Of a stretch of 64,000 bases of DNA, positions 22,263 through 32,481 are shown one piece after another. Every line of letters begins with the position of its first letter. Within the stretch, counting starts at the first letter, position 1. The notes beneath the pieces are model-generated. The model did not search any database, had not been told where the DNA came from, and saw only the letters and a program-made list of their open reading frames with translations. The translations under genes and the position numbers were made by a program. The stretch comes from Phymorhynchus buccinoides (Eukaryota > Mollusca > Gastropoda > Neogastropoda > Raphitomidae), in contig CM065684.1 of assembly GCA_017654935.2 (NCBI GenBank), positions 64,051,400-64,115,399 on the forward strand, written 5' to 3'.

Positions 22263-23161
22263 AGAAAAGTCACTTAGACTTTCTCGTTCTCTCTTTCTCA
22301 CCCTCTCAATCACAAACATAGACTCAGACAAGAGACAAAACAGGACTTGTTCAGCTCAGTGGTTTTTCCCCCTAACACACAGCTGGAAACAAAATGATTC
22401 ATTACAGGCTCCATTTACTAACCTGCTGAAAAAGAAGATAAATCATTACAAAAAAACAATTATAACTTCCAGAAAAACCGCGTCGTGTTGATCTTGGATC
22501 AAACACATCACATTCAGCACACCATAACACTTTCTTACCATTATCACACACACCTTTGACAAAGAGAAGTCAGCAATCATTAAAAAACCCAAAAACATTT
22601 ATAATTATTCTTTTCCGAAAAAGCTTCCCTTTCCAAGCTTCCCAATGCGATGACTCCCGTACTCTCACACTGCACCAGTGTGCACAACAGTGTCCACAAT
22701 TTCTGGCCTCATTGTACTGTCTTCACAGTACCACCAAAGATGAATATTCAATGCTCCCTAGACAGCGGTCACTACCGTCTTGACGTCTGCTTTGCCCCAA
22801 AGCGGAGTTCATCGATATATCCAACACGACAAGTAGGCCAGACACCAGTCTGCAAAAACTTCAAAAAGTTATCATGCACAACTGCAAAAGTTTCCTGTAG
22901 CAAACAATACAGGTCTGTTCAATACACTGTTTTCCTGGAAAGTGCTTTGATTCTGCAGCCGAGCTCAAATCCCCGGCAAGACGGGTCCAAATGTAGGGGT
23001 GACAGCGTGGGTGCAGCAACGCTACCAAGCCCACACTCGCAACAAATTTCACATGGGAAGCCCCATGCAAAACTACGCAATGTAATCGTCCGTTCAACAT
23101 TTTCAACCAAAACTAGCAGACGACATCTCAACAACAAAAACATGAATTTTTTTTTTTTTTA
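22263..23161. other. No gene recognised
   Basis: Mixed-composition intronic sequence ending in a 13-base T run (about 23147-23160). The frames here are short and resemble no family I know. The T run may be the antisense poly(A) of a truncated retroposon, but no matching target-site duplication was established. Confidence 0.45.
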
Positions 23162-23214
23162 AATGGTCCGGACTTTGGACTTCACAGGACCCATTGCATG
23201 ACCAGATTAGTTTG

Positions 23215-26200
23215 GTTTAAACAAGAATTTATTCAAGAATAGAAAATCATAACAAAGCAGCAATACATTTATGAACTTTGAGTACAACAAGCTAAGAGCT
23301 TATAAAGCGTACTCTAATATTTGAATTGCACAGTAAGGACTGCACACGTAAAACTAATCTAACATTGAAAAAATAATAACATAAAAGCAACAACAGTAGT
23401 AAACACTTATATACAAAAAGGAAAAAAAGAACAGAAAAAAAGAAAATACACAACAAAATTAAGTAAATCTAATCTACATGAATTTTAGGGGCAATATAAA
23501 ACATAATGTCAGCTTGCATTGAATCAGAGTCATCACAAAGCTATGCCTACCAGGGCTAAAAAACCCAACAACAACAAAACAAATGGGATTGTAAAGTCAT
23601 GTCAAGAGCAGAATAAATATTTGTTTATGCAAGCTTGCGTCCCTTATCAAAGGGAAACGACGAATCATGTTACAATCAGAATTGATCATGTTATTGAGAA
23701 TTTGTTTGACAGTTGAATAAAATTATAATCAGTAGTATTTTCAATAATTTAGTTTAGGAATTGGACAAAATATGCATGGACAAATAATTTGACATATGCA
23801 TCATTGCACGCCTAGCCGACCACAAACCTGTTAGACTCTTTTGAATGAACTCGCAAACTGCAAGGAATATTCTAGAGTTCTCTGAGACATTTTTATAATT
23901 ACTGCCAAACAATAACACTGCACAGTCAGTTTTATCATCATCTGGCAGTAATGCAATGGTTTCTGCACGAGCTTGTTGGAAGAGAGGACAATACTATTGG
24001 AGAGATGTCGAAGGAATAAATCATCTTTTAAGTCACTCATTTGTAGTCTCAGTTTGCAAATTATTGCTTCAGAAGCTCTGTCAGGTAAATAATAATATTG
24101 TGGTACAACGTTATCTGTCTCTCGGAGAAAACGCTTAAGCATGCTAATGGAATCACATTGTTTAATATGATCAGGAAGAATGTTCCAAAGTACAGTTGCA
24201 GAGGGAAAGAATGAGGATCTGTATAACTCTAGTCTACTCCTTGGTACAAGTCTTTCAAGGTAATTACGTCTGTGGTACGGGTTTACTGAGGCAACCAGGG
24301 GTGGAAGACGCTCTATTAAGTACAAGGGCACAATACCATGAACAATTTTAAAATACAAGATAATTTTATTAGGACGTCGTCTCTCTTTTAAAGTAAGTCC
24401 AGACTCAGCATACAATTTATGATGGCTGGTCCCACGAACTGAACCAATGATTGTCCTAATTGCGTCTAATTGGAGACTTTCTAGATCTTCTGCTTGTTTG
24501 TTCGTGCAATTGTCCCAGATAACGTCCGAATAATCAAAGTGAGGCATGATAAATGATTTGTACATAGTGATAAGCGATTTGCGACTTAGACGATATTTAT
24601 ATGACCTAAAACAAGCAACAAGTATTCGGCATTTGGACAAAATGGATTTTATATGAAGATCCCATTTACAGTTGTTTTGTATTATTACACCTAAATGTTT
24701 ATGTGAGTCACTTGTAGAATTACGTCATTAAATGTCAAAGGTTGTGTATCTACCATTACCCGGTTAGAGATTGTCATGAGCTCAGTTTTGGATTAATTAA
24801 ATTTGACTTTCCATGTTGCTGCCCAACTGTTAATCTTTTCGAAATCTGAATTTAGTATTTCTGTCCTGATGTGAGTGTTTTCTAAGCCCAAATACAAGCT
24901 AGTGTCGTCTGCAAAAAGTTTGATAATTGATTCAATATCATATGCAATAGCATTTATATACACAAGGAAAAGTAAAGGTCCAAGAACAGAACCTTGAGGA
25001 ACACCTGCGGATATGGGAATATATGATGATTTAGTTCCTTTTAGAACAACAGCTTGGGATCGCCCTTTTAAATAATCGCTAAACCAGTCTAAGAGCTGTC
25101 CACGAATACCAAGAGCAGAAAGTTTGTAAAGCAAGGCCTGATGCCATACCTTATCAAAAGCCTTGGATATATCAAAGAAAATTACCTGTGCAGTTGTTTT
25201 ATTATCTAAGAATTTGCAAAAACCGTCGTAAATATTTGTTAATTGAAAGACAGTAGAATACTGAGGAATGAAACCGGACTGAGCCGTTGTTAAATGTTGT
25301 TTTCCATAAGATAACTAAATACATGTTTCTGGACGCATTTTTCAAGAACCTTTCCTATGCAGCTTAGAAGTGAAATAGGTATGTAATTTTCACATTTCTG
25401 TCTATCCCCTTTCTTAAATATAGGTGTAACATGAGCTAATTTCCAACAAACAGGGAATTTACCTTCAGTTATAGATCGATTGAATAAATGTGTTAAGGTT
25501 CACAAATAACATCAGCAGCAGCAATTAATATTTTTTTATGAATTAGATCAGGCCCAACTGCTTTCCTACTATCTATTTTGTTTAGCATTTCCTTAACCAT
25601 ATCTGCTGTAAGAGTTAGTTGATTTATCGACTCATGAGATTCATCTAAATGAGGAAGAGCCTCTCCCTCATCAGTTATGGAGCACTGTTTAGCAAAATAC
25701 TCGTTGAAAATGGTGACCTTTTCTTTTAGAGAATAATAAATTGTGTCATTGTCTTCTATTAGAGGGATTTCATCCTGGGGCATGCCTTTAGTTGTTATAA
25801 ATCTTTTTACCAGTTTCCACCAGTCCTTTGACCCGAAACAATTAGATGAAGAAATACGTTTGTCCAAGTCAGACATATATTCAGTTTTTCTTGTTCTCAT
25901 TACATTTGTGAGGTTGTTACGTGTCTGGCGGAACAAAGCCCATGTCCAGTCATAATTCAAAAGTTTAGCTAATCTGTGGATAATATTCTTCTTTCTTATT
26001 AGTTTCTTTATTTCCATCGTAATTCACGGGGCATCCTGTTCGTTTATAGTCACCTCTTTTACTGGCATGCAAAGTTTTGCAAGGGACATGAGCTGATCAG
26101 CAAACTGTTCAGCAGCATCGTCAATTAATTCTAAAGAAATAATAGCATGCCAGTCAATGTTTGAAATTTCTCTAATTAGTTTTTGAACATCCAGTTTAGA

Positions 26201-26227
26201 GTAATTAAATATTGTGCGTTTGTAAAA
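23215..26227 (-). mobile_element. CR1/Jockey-group LINE, 5'-truncated, nested in an I-like LINE
   Basis: On the minus strand: an N-terminal part with EIKKLIRKKNIIHRLAKLLN and SRKAVGPDLIHKKIL (26017-25493), a middle part broken by stops (VTPIFKKGDRQ-like around 25420), the palm with AGVPQGSVLGPLLF and LFADDTSLYL (25134-24793), and a C-terminal part with SFIMPHFDYSDVIWDN and PRSRLELYRSSFFPSA (24640-23831), followed by a 600-bp 3' region. ACCAGATTAGTTTG lies at both ends (23201-23214 and 26228-26241), a 14-bp target-site duplication within a disrupted RNase H frame of another LINE. Multiple stops and frameshifts make it inactive. Confidence 0.9.
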
Positions 26228-26297
26228 ACCAGATTAGTTTGTGCAGAGAGGTCCATAAGCGCTGTCGTCAGCTCATTGAGTTTTTTGTTCGGGGTTG

Positions 26298-26804
26298 CAG
26301 GGGTCGCGCTAGTGTTTTTGAAAACACGTTTTGCTTACGCGACATCGGCAACAAAATGCGTAAGGGAAGCAAAAATTTGCGTCAAAGAACAAAATGATAA
26401 ATCTAAGCTAAAAACAATGAAAACAAGACTAGCAACAAAAACATGCATTTTTTTCACTAACCAGTCATTTTCGGTGATCACGGCGATCCTCAAAGTCGAC
26501 ACGAGCCCTGTTATCACCCCATTGCGCTTACAGTGATTTTCCCGCCACACTGCACTGAGCCTACGTCACAGCAGTACTGAAAGCAGTGGCACTTTTCTAT
26601 AGTCTGTTCCAATGTTTGGTGTTGCATAACCACTATACGTGTAGGTACCGTAGGACTTCTAAAGTCTGATTCACCATCTAGACTCAGATGCGATTTTGAG
26701 CAGACATCATTTTGCGTACGGATTACGCGTAAATGCCGTAAAATGCGTCAGCGATTTTTAAAACGCTTCAAATACGCGAGAAGCATGCGTTAGCGCGACA
26801 CCTG
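26298..26804. mobile_element. hAT-like MITE, 507 bp
   Basis: The left end CAGGGGTCGCGCTAGTG and the reverse complement of the right end, CAGGTGTCGCGCTAACG, match at 14 of 17 positions; CAG-initial ends are usual for hAT elements. The interior is rich in TACGC/GCGTAA words and has no coding sequence. It separates two parts of an RNase H frame. Only GTTG is shared by the flanks, short of the usual 8-bp duplication, so the superfamily call is moderate. Confidence 0.65.
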
Positions 26805-27526
26805 GTTGTGGAGTGCACTCAAAACAGAAAGACCTAGTCCGTGACATGTTGGCTCTGATTTGTTTGCTGCTGTTTTGTGGGCTTCAGTTTCAGCTTTGAA
26901 GTTTGTGGAGTATTTTCCAGTGACTATGGAGTGGTGTGCTTCTCCATCCTTGTACCTGATGTACTTCAGCCGCAGATTCATCCGTGAAGGCATGGGTCTA
27001 TTTCTGTTCCGGGTATTTGGTGTTGATGTACTTCAGTGTCAGCGGCTTCCTCTCTGGCTCTGATTGACAGTCTTTGCTCATCACTCCTGGGACTTCACAG
27101 CAGATGGGTGGCAGTTGGGCTCGTTTCCATGAGGGGACCGTCGTGACATGTGATGGCTTTGGGCATGTGGTCCAACAGTTTGGGGTCTCTCCTTTCAGGG
27201 ATCCTGCTTTGCTGGAGGAAGCTGGATCTTTTGAGCCTCCCCTTCATTGGCTTGTTCATGCGCTCATGCATGGGGTGTCTCTTGAACTTTGCAGCTTGTG
27301 TCAGCACCTTAATATCTCGCCTTTCTACGCCTTTCTATATATATCTGCAAATCTAAAGCTATCCCCACCACCCATCCTGTATACAAAGATACACACATTG
27401 GAAATTATTTTTAATGTGGTCACCACTTCAGGATTAGGAAGATTCAGAGAACGTTGAAACGTGTCATTTCAGGATTGAGAGAATGTTTTACTTTCAGTTT
27501 CATTTTCACCCATGAATATGTTTGAG

Positions 27527-27610
27527 GTCAGAACTCTATATTGACCGTGGTGGAGACAAACCTACCCCTTTGGGAGAATGTGATGTTTGAGAAGCACACA
27601 GTGTAATTGG
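27527..27610 (+). pseudogene. Decayed copy 1 of the ribokinase VAGANLLL exon
   Basis: The sequence after an AG at 27525-27526 aligns with the start of the true exon at 31291: GTCAGAA is kept, and the later words TGGTGGAGACAAACCTA and AATGTGATG correspond to the GGGAGCCAACCTA and GGTGATGTG of the exon. Substitutions and small gaps destroy the frame. It lies on the same strand as the gene and is the first recognisable unit of the array. Confidence 0.6.
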
Positions 27611-27657
27611 TGTTTCACATGATTCCTTTAGATGTTTTTAAACTAAGATCTATTATA

Positions 27658-27977
27658 CAGTACAGGAGATCCCTCCCACCTATGACCTGCTACTTCTCTG
27701 AGACATTGCCCTTCTTTGTAAGTGTTAAAACTACATCCCTTGTACAACTCCCTCCCACTTAAGACCTGCTACTTCTCTGAGACATTGCCCTTCTTTGTAA
27801 GTATTAAAACTACATCCCTTGTACAACTCCCTCCCACTTATGACCTACTACTTCTCTGAGACATTGCCCTTCTTTGTAAGTATTAAAATTACATCCCTTG
27901 TACAACTCCCTCCCATTTAAGGCCTCATTTAGGACTTTTTTGAAGGTCATTACTTTGTTATAAGGGAGGTTCCACTG
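27658..27977. mobile_element. pogo/Tigger-like MITE with an internal 79-bp tandem repeat
   Basis: The outer ends resemble CAGTGGAACCTCCCTTATA, best seen at the right end (reverse complement of 27958-27977) and shared with the copy at 48387-48637. The left end abuts TA, and the right one a degraded TG. Inside, a 79-bp unit containing GACATTGCCCTTCTTTGTAA repeats about 3.3 times (CCTCCC starts at 27672, 27751, 27830 and 27909). Non-coding. It separates exon copies 1 and 2. Confidence 0.75.
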
Positions 27978-28006
27978 TGTGATGTGTTGTATTTCTGTAA
28001 TTTCAG

Positions 28007-28083
28007 CTCTGAACTCGATAGTGATTGTGGTGGGAGTCAACCTAGTGCTGGATCAAGGGCATGCGAGGGAGACGAACAACATC
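28007..28083 (+). pseudogene. Decayed copy 2 of the ribokinase VAGANLLL exon
   Basis: It follows a preserved acceptor (GTAATTTCAG). The frame reads SIVIVVGVNLVLDQGHARE where the true exon reads SIVIVAGANLLLDEGDVKE, then reaches a stop within about 30 codons. No donor equivalent to that at 31455 is visible; the unit is cut by a small LINE-tail insertion at 28092. Confidence 0.8.
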
Positions 28084-28091
28084 ATTTAATC

Positions 28092-28246
28092 TTCTTCTTC
28101 TTTGTTAGTGATCGATGAAGCTGGCAGCGTCAGACTTTTAAGTTGGTCGCCATGACAGTCCAGTGGCTTCTCCATTCCCCCCTGGCCAGGTCTGGCGTCG
28201 TAGTGCATCATGGTTTGGACAGTGCTGAACAATGTGTTCAGGGTTA
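28092..28246 (-). mobile_element. 155-bp I-like LINE 3' tail inserted in exon copy 2
   Basis: On the minus strand it encodes PEHIVQHCPNHDALRRQTWP, homologous to the LEHILQHCQLH region at 15848-16380, and its 3' end is a GAAGAAGAAG tail (CTT at 28091). ATTTAATC lies at both ends (28084-28091 and 28247-28254) as an 8-bp target-site duplication. It is a very short 5'-truncated retrotransposition. Confidence 0.85.
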
Positions 28247-28272
28247 ATTTAATCAGATGTTTTAATGTTTCT

Positions 28273-28819
28273 CAGACCTGTTTACCCTCCCGGTTTTGCC
28301 AGAATTATCCCAGGAATGTGCAAAAATTCTGGGTAAAATAATAAATTCCGGGTGAACGCTGAAAATCCTGGGATTATTTTTTTCCGTTTGTATGAAAAGA
28401 CGCAAGGGTTGACCGAAATCTTGGAGTTCTGAGACGCGATGTTTCATTGGTCCGTGGACCCCCCTCAACCAATGATAGTATTTCTTGTTGGCAGAGATTG
28501 TAGTTTTGCGCCAAACATATCATCAGGCAAGTCAACCGCAGGCGGCAAGCGCCATAAATCTTCGACAAATGACAGCAGTGATAGGGTGAAACGGCCAAAA
28601 GTGAAGCAGAAGTTTTCTCAAAAGTATTTGAAAGTGCCAGGAATAGCAAGTTCGCGTGTGGGAGACGAGCATGCACACTGCAAGTACTGCAACGTGGACT
28701 TCAAAATTTTGCATGGCGGCATAAGCGACATTGCGATGTGAATTCTGTTTCTTTTCCTCAAATTCCGGGTTTTTCTGTGGCAAATTCCTGGTTGTTCATT
28801 ATAAGGGTAAACAGGTCTG
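28273..28819 (+). mobile_element. hAT-like deletion derivative retaining a BED-finger segment
   Basis: Perfect 16-bp inverted ends, CAGACCTGTTTACCCT and its complement, are flanked by GTTTCT (28267-28272 and 28820-28825). A 100-residue frame (28439-28741) contains a basic KRPKVKQKFSQKYLKVPG stretch then HAHCKYCNVDFKILHGG, resembling the N-terminal BED zinc finger of hAT transposases. The catalytic core is missing, so the element is non-autonomous. A 6-bp duplication is shorter than the 8 bp usual for hAT. It lies in the exon-array intron. Confidence 0.78.
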
Positions 28820-28836
28820 GTTTCTGTTTGTTTCAG

Positions 28837-30655
28837 ATCAGAACTCATGGTGGGGTTTGTGACAAGGTAATGGGTTAAAAGGCTAAGTCTCTAGGGACGC
28901 CTTTTAGTGTGTTAAATTTTCAAGTAGAAAATTTGCCTTTAGCCCACTTCTCTAGGGTATGGGAGATGAGCAACTTTCCCGGCCCCGTTTCATCTAATAA
29001 ATTTATATTTGTGCCCGGGTTCTGGCTCGTATGATTGTAAGAAATACAAGTGGTTGATTTGCTCTAAATGGCAGACAGAGAGAAGTAGGGTTTTACATGA
29101 AATTTCAAGACTTCCACTCTCATCAGTCTGACCAAAGGGTTCAGAATTATTTGACACTTGTATTTTATTTACTCACAAAATCTGCATAAGATTATGCAAC
29201 AATAATAATAAAGCAGCTCAATGGCGCCAAAACAAAATATGAATAAAAAAACCGATGAAATCCGAAAGGATTTACAAGACTTTTGTCTTTCTAGAAGGTT
29301 AGCCCCAAGCGAGAAGGGTCACTTAGTGTCCTGGTTTCCAGTTAGTGTTCTTTGGCACTGTCTTAGGGACTTAGCTCATGGCTGTGCTGAAGTTCCTCCT
29401 TAGGGATCGGCGAGTGCTGGATTGGCTGGGCTTGCTCGTCAGGTGAGAGTAGCTCCCAGTCGTTCCGGTTACGGCGTCGCGGGATGGCACGGTTCAGGCG
29501 TGGTCTCCTCGCGGATTCTGTGTGCGGGGCGTCTTGGCGGCGTTCCCGTCTTGGTGCTTGTGAGTCAGGGATGATCTTCCTGACCACGATGCCCTGCTGA
29601 TAATCACAGGAGAAGGTGGATGTAGATCTCTATGGCTTAGAGACAAGGGGCTTCAGTCGGCAGGGAATTAGTGGATCCCAACCGGCTAGAAGGCTGCCCT
29701 TGTACAATAGCACTAGTTAATAAATAAACTGAATTTCAGTTAACAAACTGAGATCGGTAAAACATAAAAGGTGTACAGGGATCAACTGGTATTAGTCAGT
29801 ACCCGGCTAGATCAAAGTCTATGATCAAGCCAACAGTCACTCTCCATCCAACACCTGGAAAGGAATGGTATCATAAAGTGCAAGATTGCAACCCACAGGC
29901 TTCCTACTAAAAATATACAAAAGGGTTAGTAGGCATAAAATCCGGTTCTGGTACCAAAAGAGTTAAAGTCAAAAACACACACACACAAATAATCAGTGCA
30001 CATAAATAGAACAGAATGTTTACTACTTCTTTTCAATAACATATCTACTCCTTATTCATCATTGAACATAGGATCTAGATCAAAAATAGGATCAAACCAA
30101 ACAAATCTCAATCACCAGCCGTCAATAATACTCACTAGTTGGGCTATTAGGACAGGCTGGGAGAGAGGTTGAGTCTGCAATGTTGTCTCGCCAGGTTTTG
30201 GAGGTATTATGAGAGAGTATGTGTAGGCTAACTTTCCTCACTACTCAAATTTTCCCCTCCCATTTTCAAACAACGAGAGCCTGTGATTGGTTTATAGCAG
30301 TCGACAAGTCACAAGATGATGTCCTAGTATTATGCATAATAGTACAGAACAATCACGCGCCGGTTACATCACTATCACATGCCGACATTCCTGGATCGGG
30401 AAATGAAGAGTCGTCTTCAAAGGGCGCCGACTGTGGGTGTCACTTTCTCGTGATGGGAAGGGAGATCGGGCTTCAAAGAGATAAATGCCTTAATCGGCGT
30501 CTGTTTGATGTTGAATGGTAATTAAAGTGGCGGCCCGAGAAAAGAAAGGGGGGGGGGGGGGGTGTAGATAAAGAAAGAGGGGTCGTGCGTGATACATTGT
30601 CACAGGGTTAACCTTCTGCTGAGGGAGGATGATGTGAGGGAGGGGAACAACATAA
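28837..30655 (+). pseudogene. Decayed copy 3 of the ribokinase exon, split by a 1.7-kb insertion
   Basis: The left part (28837-28878) follows TTTCAG and begins ATCAGAACTC; the right part (30605-30655) resumes with AACCTTCTGCTGAGGGAGG and GATGTGAGGGAGG, the counterpart of the exon's AACCTACTGCTGGATGAGG and GATGTGAAGGAGG. Both parts end and begin at GGGTTAA. The right part shares GAACAACAT with copy 2, indicating a close relation between these two units. Confidence 0.75.
28879..30604. mobile_element. 1.7-kb insertion of unresolved class
   Basis: The insert is bounded by GGGTTAA on both sides (28872-28878 and 30605-30611) and splits a single exon copy. It has no clear inverted ends. On the minus strand it would start TGTGACAATG, as many LTRs do, and a short arginine-rich frame (29587-29363) might be a retroelement remnant, but no RT, protease or integrase is recognisable. 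A poly-G tract lies near 30547-30561. Possibly a solo LTR or a degraded LTR element; this is weakly supported. Confidence 0.5.
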
Positions 30656-30694
30656 TTAGCTTTCCCAGATGTTTGAGTATTACATGCATTGTAA

Positions 30695-31084
30695 TAGACG
30701 ATTTTCGGAGAGAAAAAACGAGAGGAGCACTATGTGGAAATTAGATTGGTTTACCTTGATCGAATCAGTCAAATCATGGTGTCCAAGGGTGAAACTACCA
30801 TGTGAGTGAGCGACTTGCAAACATTTTTAAGAGAAAGCGGGGTGGTCACAAGTAGCCATAAACAGATCGAACTTGCAGAAGTTTGCGAACTCTTTGACCC
30901 AAATGGCTTGATAAAGAACAGATGCAATAAACTCATACTAAGTGTGTCTACTCAAATGCAGCACGAGGCGACTGCAATTGGCTAATGAAGCGAGTGTAAC
31001 TTCCTGTTTGACCGACTCTGTCAAGCGAGATCCTTTGCACACACCATGAGATTACTCCCCTTAATTATTTGCGAATAATTCCTA
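30695..31084. mobile_element. MITE of the TAGACGATTTTCGG family, copy C
   Basis: Same element as 52920-53319 (reversed) and 54303-55583 (same orientation). The left end reads TAGACGATTTTCGG and the right end is the complement of TAGGAATTATTCGC, an imperfect inverted repeat. The body shares ordered blocks with the other copies, for example GAGGAGCAC, CTACTCAAATGCA, TTCCTGTTTGACCGA and ACTCCCCTTAATTATT. It has one copy of the internal unit that is amplified in copy B. It lies between exon copies 3 and 4. Confidence 0.82.
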
Positions 31085-31122
31085 GAGCTATAATGTTTGT
31101 ATGATGCTTCTGTACGTTTCAT

Positions 31123-31212
31123 GTCAAAACTGATTTTGATAGTGATTGTGGCAGGAGCCAACCTACTGCTGGATGAGGCTGACGTGAGGGGTTGCGGGGC
31201 AGATGATTGGTT
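31123..31212 (+). pseudogene. Decayed copy 4 of the ribokinase exon
   Basis: This unit is 168 bp upstream of the true exon and is its closest relative. The polypyrimidine stretch TGTACGTTTC is identical, but the acceptor AG has become AT. After a 5-nt insertion it reads IVIVAGANLLLDEADVRG, nearly the exon's IVIVAGANLLLDEGDVKE, then runs to TAA at 31222. No usable donor is kept. Confidence 0.9.
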
Positions 31213-31290
31213 TATCGGATGTTAAATGTGATATAATAATATGGTGTTTACGTGCATTGTACGTTTGTGCTGTATCCCTGTACGTTTCAG

Positions 31291-31455
31291 GTCAGAATTC
31301 CATTGTGATTGTAGCGGGAGCCAACCTACTGCTGGATGAGGGTGATGTGAAGGAGGCGGGGCGGATGATTGAGTCAGCCAAGGTGCTGGTGTGTCAGTTG
31401 GAGGTCCCCCCACCCACCTCCCTGGCTGCACTACGCCTGGCTAAGGAACATGGAG
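31291..31455 (+). CDS. RBKS: Ribokinase, coding exon carrying VAGAN (third visible)
   Basis: A 165-nt exon between TACGTTTCAG and GTAAAG, phase 1 in and out. It encodes QNSIVIVAGANLLLDEGD, VKEAGRMIESAKVLVCQLEV and PPPTSLAALRLAKEHG. The G-A-N motif and the following helix-strand, with VCQLE, are characteristic of ribokinases; QLE precedes the region lining the substrate/nucleotide cleft. It is the only unit of a five-member array that has both splice sites and an open frame, so I take it as the functional one. Confidence 0.93.
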
Positions 31456-31477
31456 GTAAAGGATCGTCTTCATGATC

Positions 31478-31590
31478 TCCTCTGAAACCGGAATGTGTCG
31501 GCTGAATGCAGCAAGGAAACCACTGAAATCTCGGACACATACGTACCTTACCCGTTATGGCCTGGGAACGCAGAAGAATAAAAAGAAGTC
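31478..31590 (+). repeat. Short interspersed repeat with GAAGAA-type end
   Basis: The order of words GTGTCGGCTGAATGCAGCA, GGACACATACGTACCTTACC and GGCCTGGGAACGCAGAAGAA recurs at 62662-62795. It starts 22 bp after the donor of the third visible exon. Probably a SINE-like retroposon. Confidence 0.7.
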
Positions 31591-31684
31591 TTCATTATAA
31601 TACTGTTAGATTTTTTTAGACATTTATTTTCTTCTTTGTTTCTTTACTCGCTAGTGTTAGTTTTGTCTTTTAAGTTAGGAGTTA

Positions 31685-32005
31685 GATTTGGTGCGCAAAA
31701 TTCTTTCTTTTCTTTTTCTTTGTCGATCGCTCTGCCAGGTTCCTGTCATAAGAGTGCTGATGCTTCGTGCTGCTGATATGGGTCTAACTAAAAAAAATAT
31801 GCCAATTTTTGACTGGAAAAAAATCTTTGTAAGAATAGAACAAAGGCAGGAGAGTGGACCAGTAAGGCAGAAAGATGACAGTAAGCAAAGGGAAAAGGCA
31901 GTCAAGGAGAGTGACACTGACAGAGTAGAGGAAGTTACAGGCACAGAACTTCCACAAGGTGGGGGAACTATTGTATTCTGAAAAACCCTGGTATCCCCAT
32001 GGGGA
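31685..32005 (-). mobile_element. SINE-like repeat ('CCCCGTGGGGATACC' family), minus copy
   Basis: The reverse complement carries the words shared with 52126-52447, 59664-60000 and 60921-61245: a GGGGATACCAGGG-like start, GTTCCCCCACC, AAGTTCTGTGCCTGTAACTTCC and CTGCCTTACTGGTCC. It lies in the 1,770-bp intron between the third and fourth visible exons. The open frames inside it are incidental. Confidence 0.8.
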
Positions 32006-32481
32006 GAGACACATGAAGGGGGCGGGGTCATCCCGCTCCCCCCGTATGGAGGCACGAGGCATCCATCCACTGCCCTGTTGGCACTAATGTTATCAAATAA
32101 ATATGTAATGTATCTGCAGTACATGTTACCATAATTACACTGTGAAGAAATAGTACATTTTTTCACTGCTTCTATTTTATATAGCTACAGAGATTAAAGA
32201 AGAAGTTGAGTTAAGTCTAAATTTTTGTGGTGACCTCAATTTCGATTTTCAATCCAGTCTATGCCTTGGTACGTTCGTGTCAAAGTCACGGGGATCAATA
32301 TATTCTGAAGAGCTGTCGTTTGACGGTCGTGGTGGCGCCATCGAAGGAGGACCTCACGCTGGCTGGCTCCGCGACCCAGACAATATTGTCGTCAGCAGGG
32401 TAGGCGGTGTCCTGCGTATGTTAGCTCAGAACAGGCTCCACTGAACTCCACCGAAGTGACTCAGCAGCCGTGCAGTGTCTC

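Larger units (their letters stand above)
23162..27345 (-). mobile_element. I-like LINE fragment (RNase H domain), split by two insertions
   Basis: Three pieces belong to one older insertion. 27345-26805 encodes KFKRHPMHERMNKPMKGRLK, then a broken RNase H start (THAFTDESAAE, then YIRYKDGEAHHSIVTGKYS and NFKAETEAHKTA). 26297-26228 continues with LNELTTALMDLSAQTNLV. 23214-23162 starts again at QTNLV and adds MQWV. The overlap QTNLV is the target-site duplication of the younger LINE. A hAT-like element sits between the first two pieces. The segment is 5'-truncated and also lacks the RNase H C-terminus. Confidence 0.82.

Noticed and set aside
29363..29587. Arginine-rich frame as an integrase C-terminus
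   Set aside because: There is only a vague compositional resemblance; no catalytic or zinc-binding motif is present, so I did not annotate it as a gene.
30219..30521. 100-codon plus-strand frame
   Set aside because: It lies within a 1.7-kb insertion, matches no family I know and shows no coding signature.
31123..31455. Mutually exclusive exon pair in ribokinase
   Set aside because: The upstream copy has lost its acceptor AG, has a 5-nt insertion and no usable donor, so it cannot substitute for the downstream exon.
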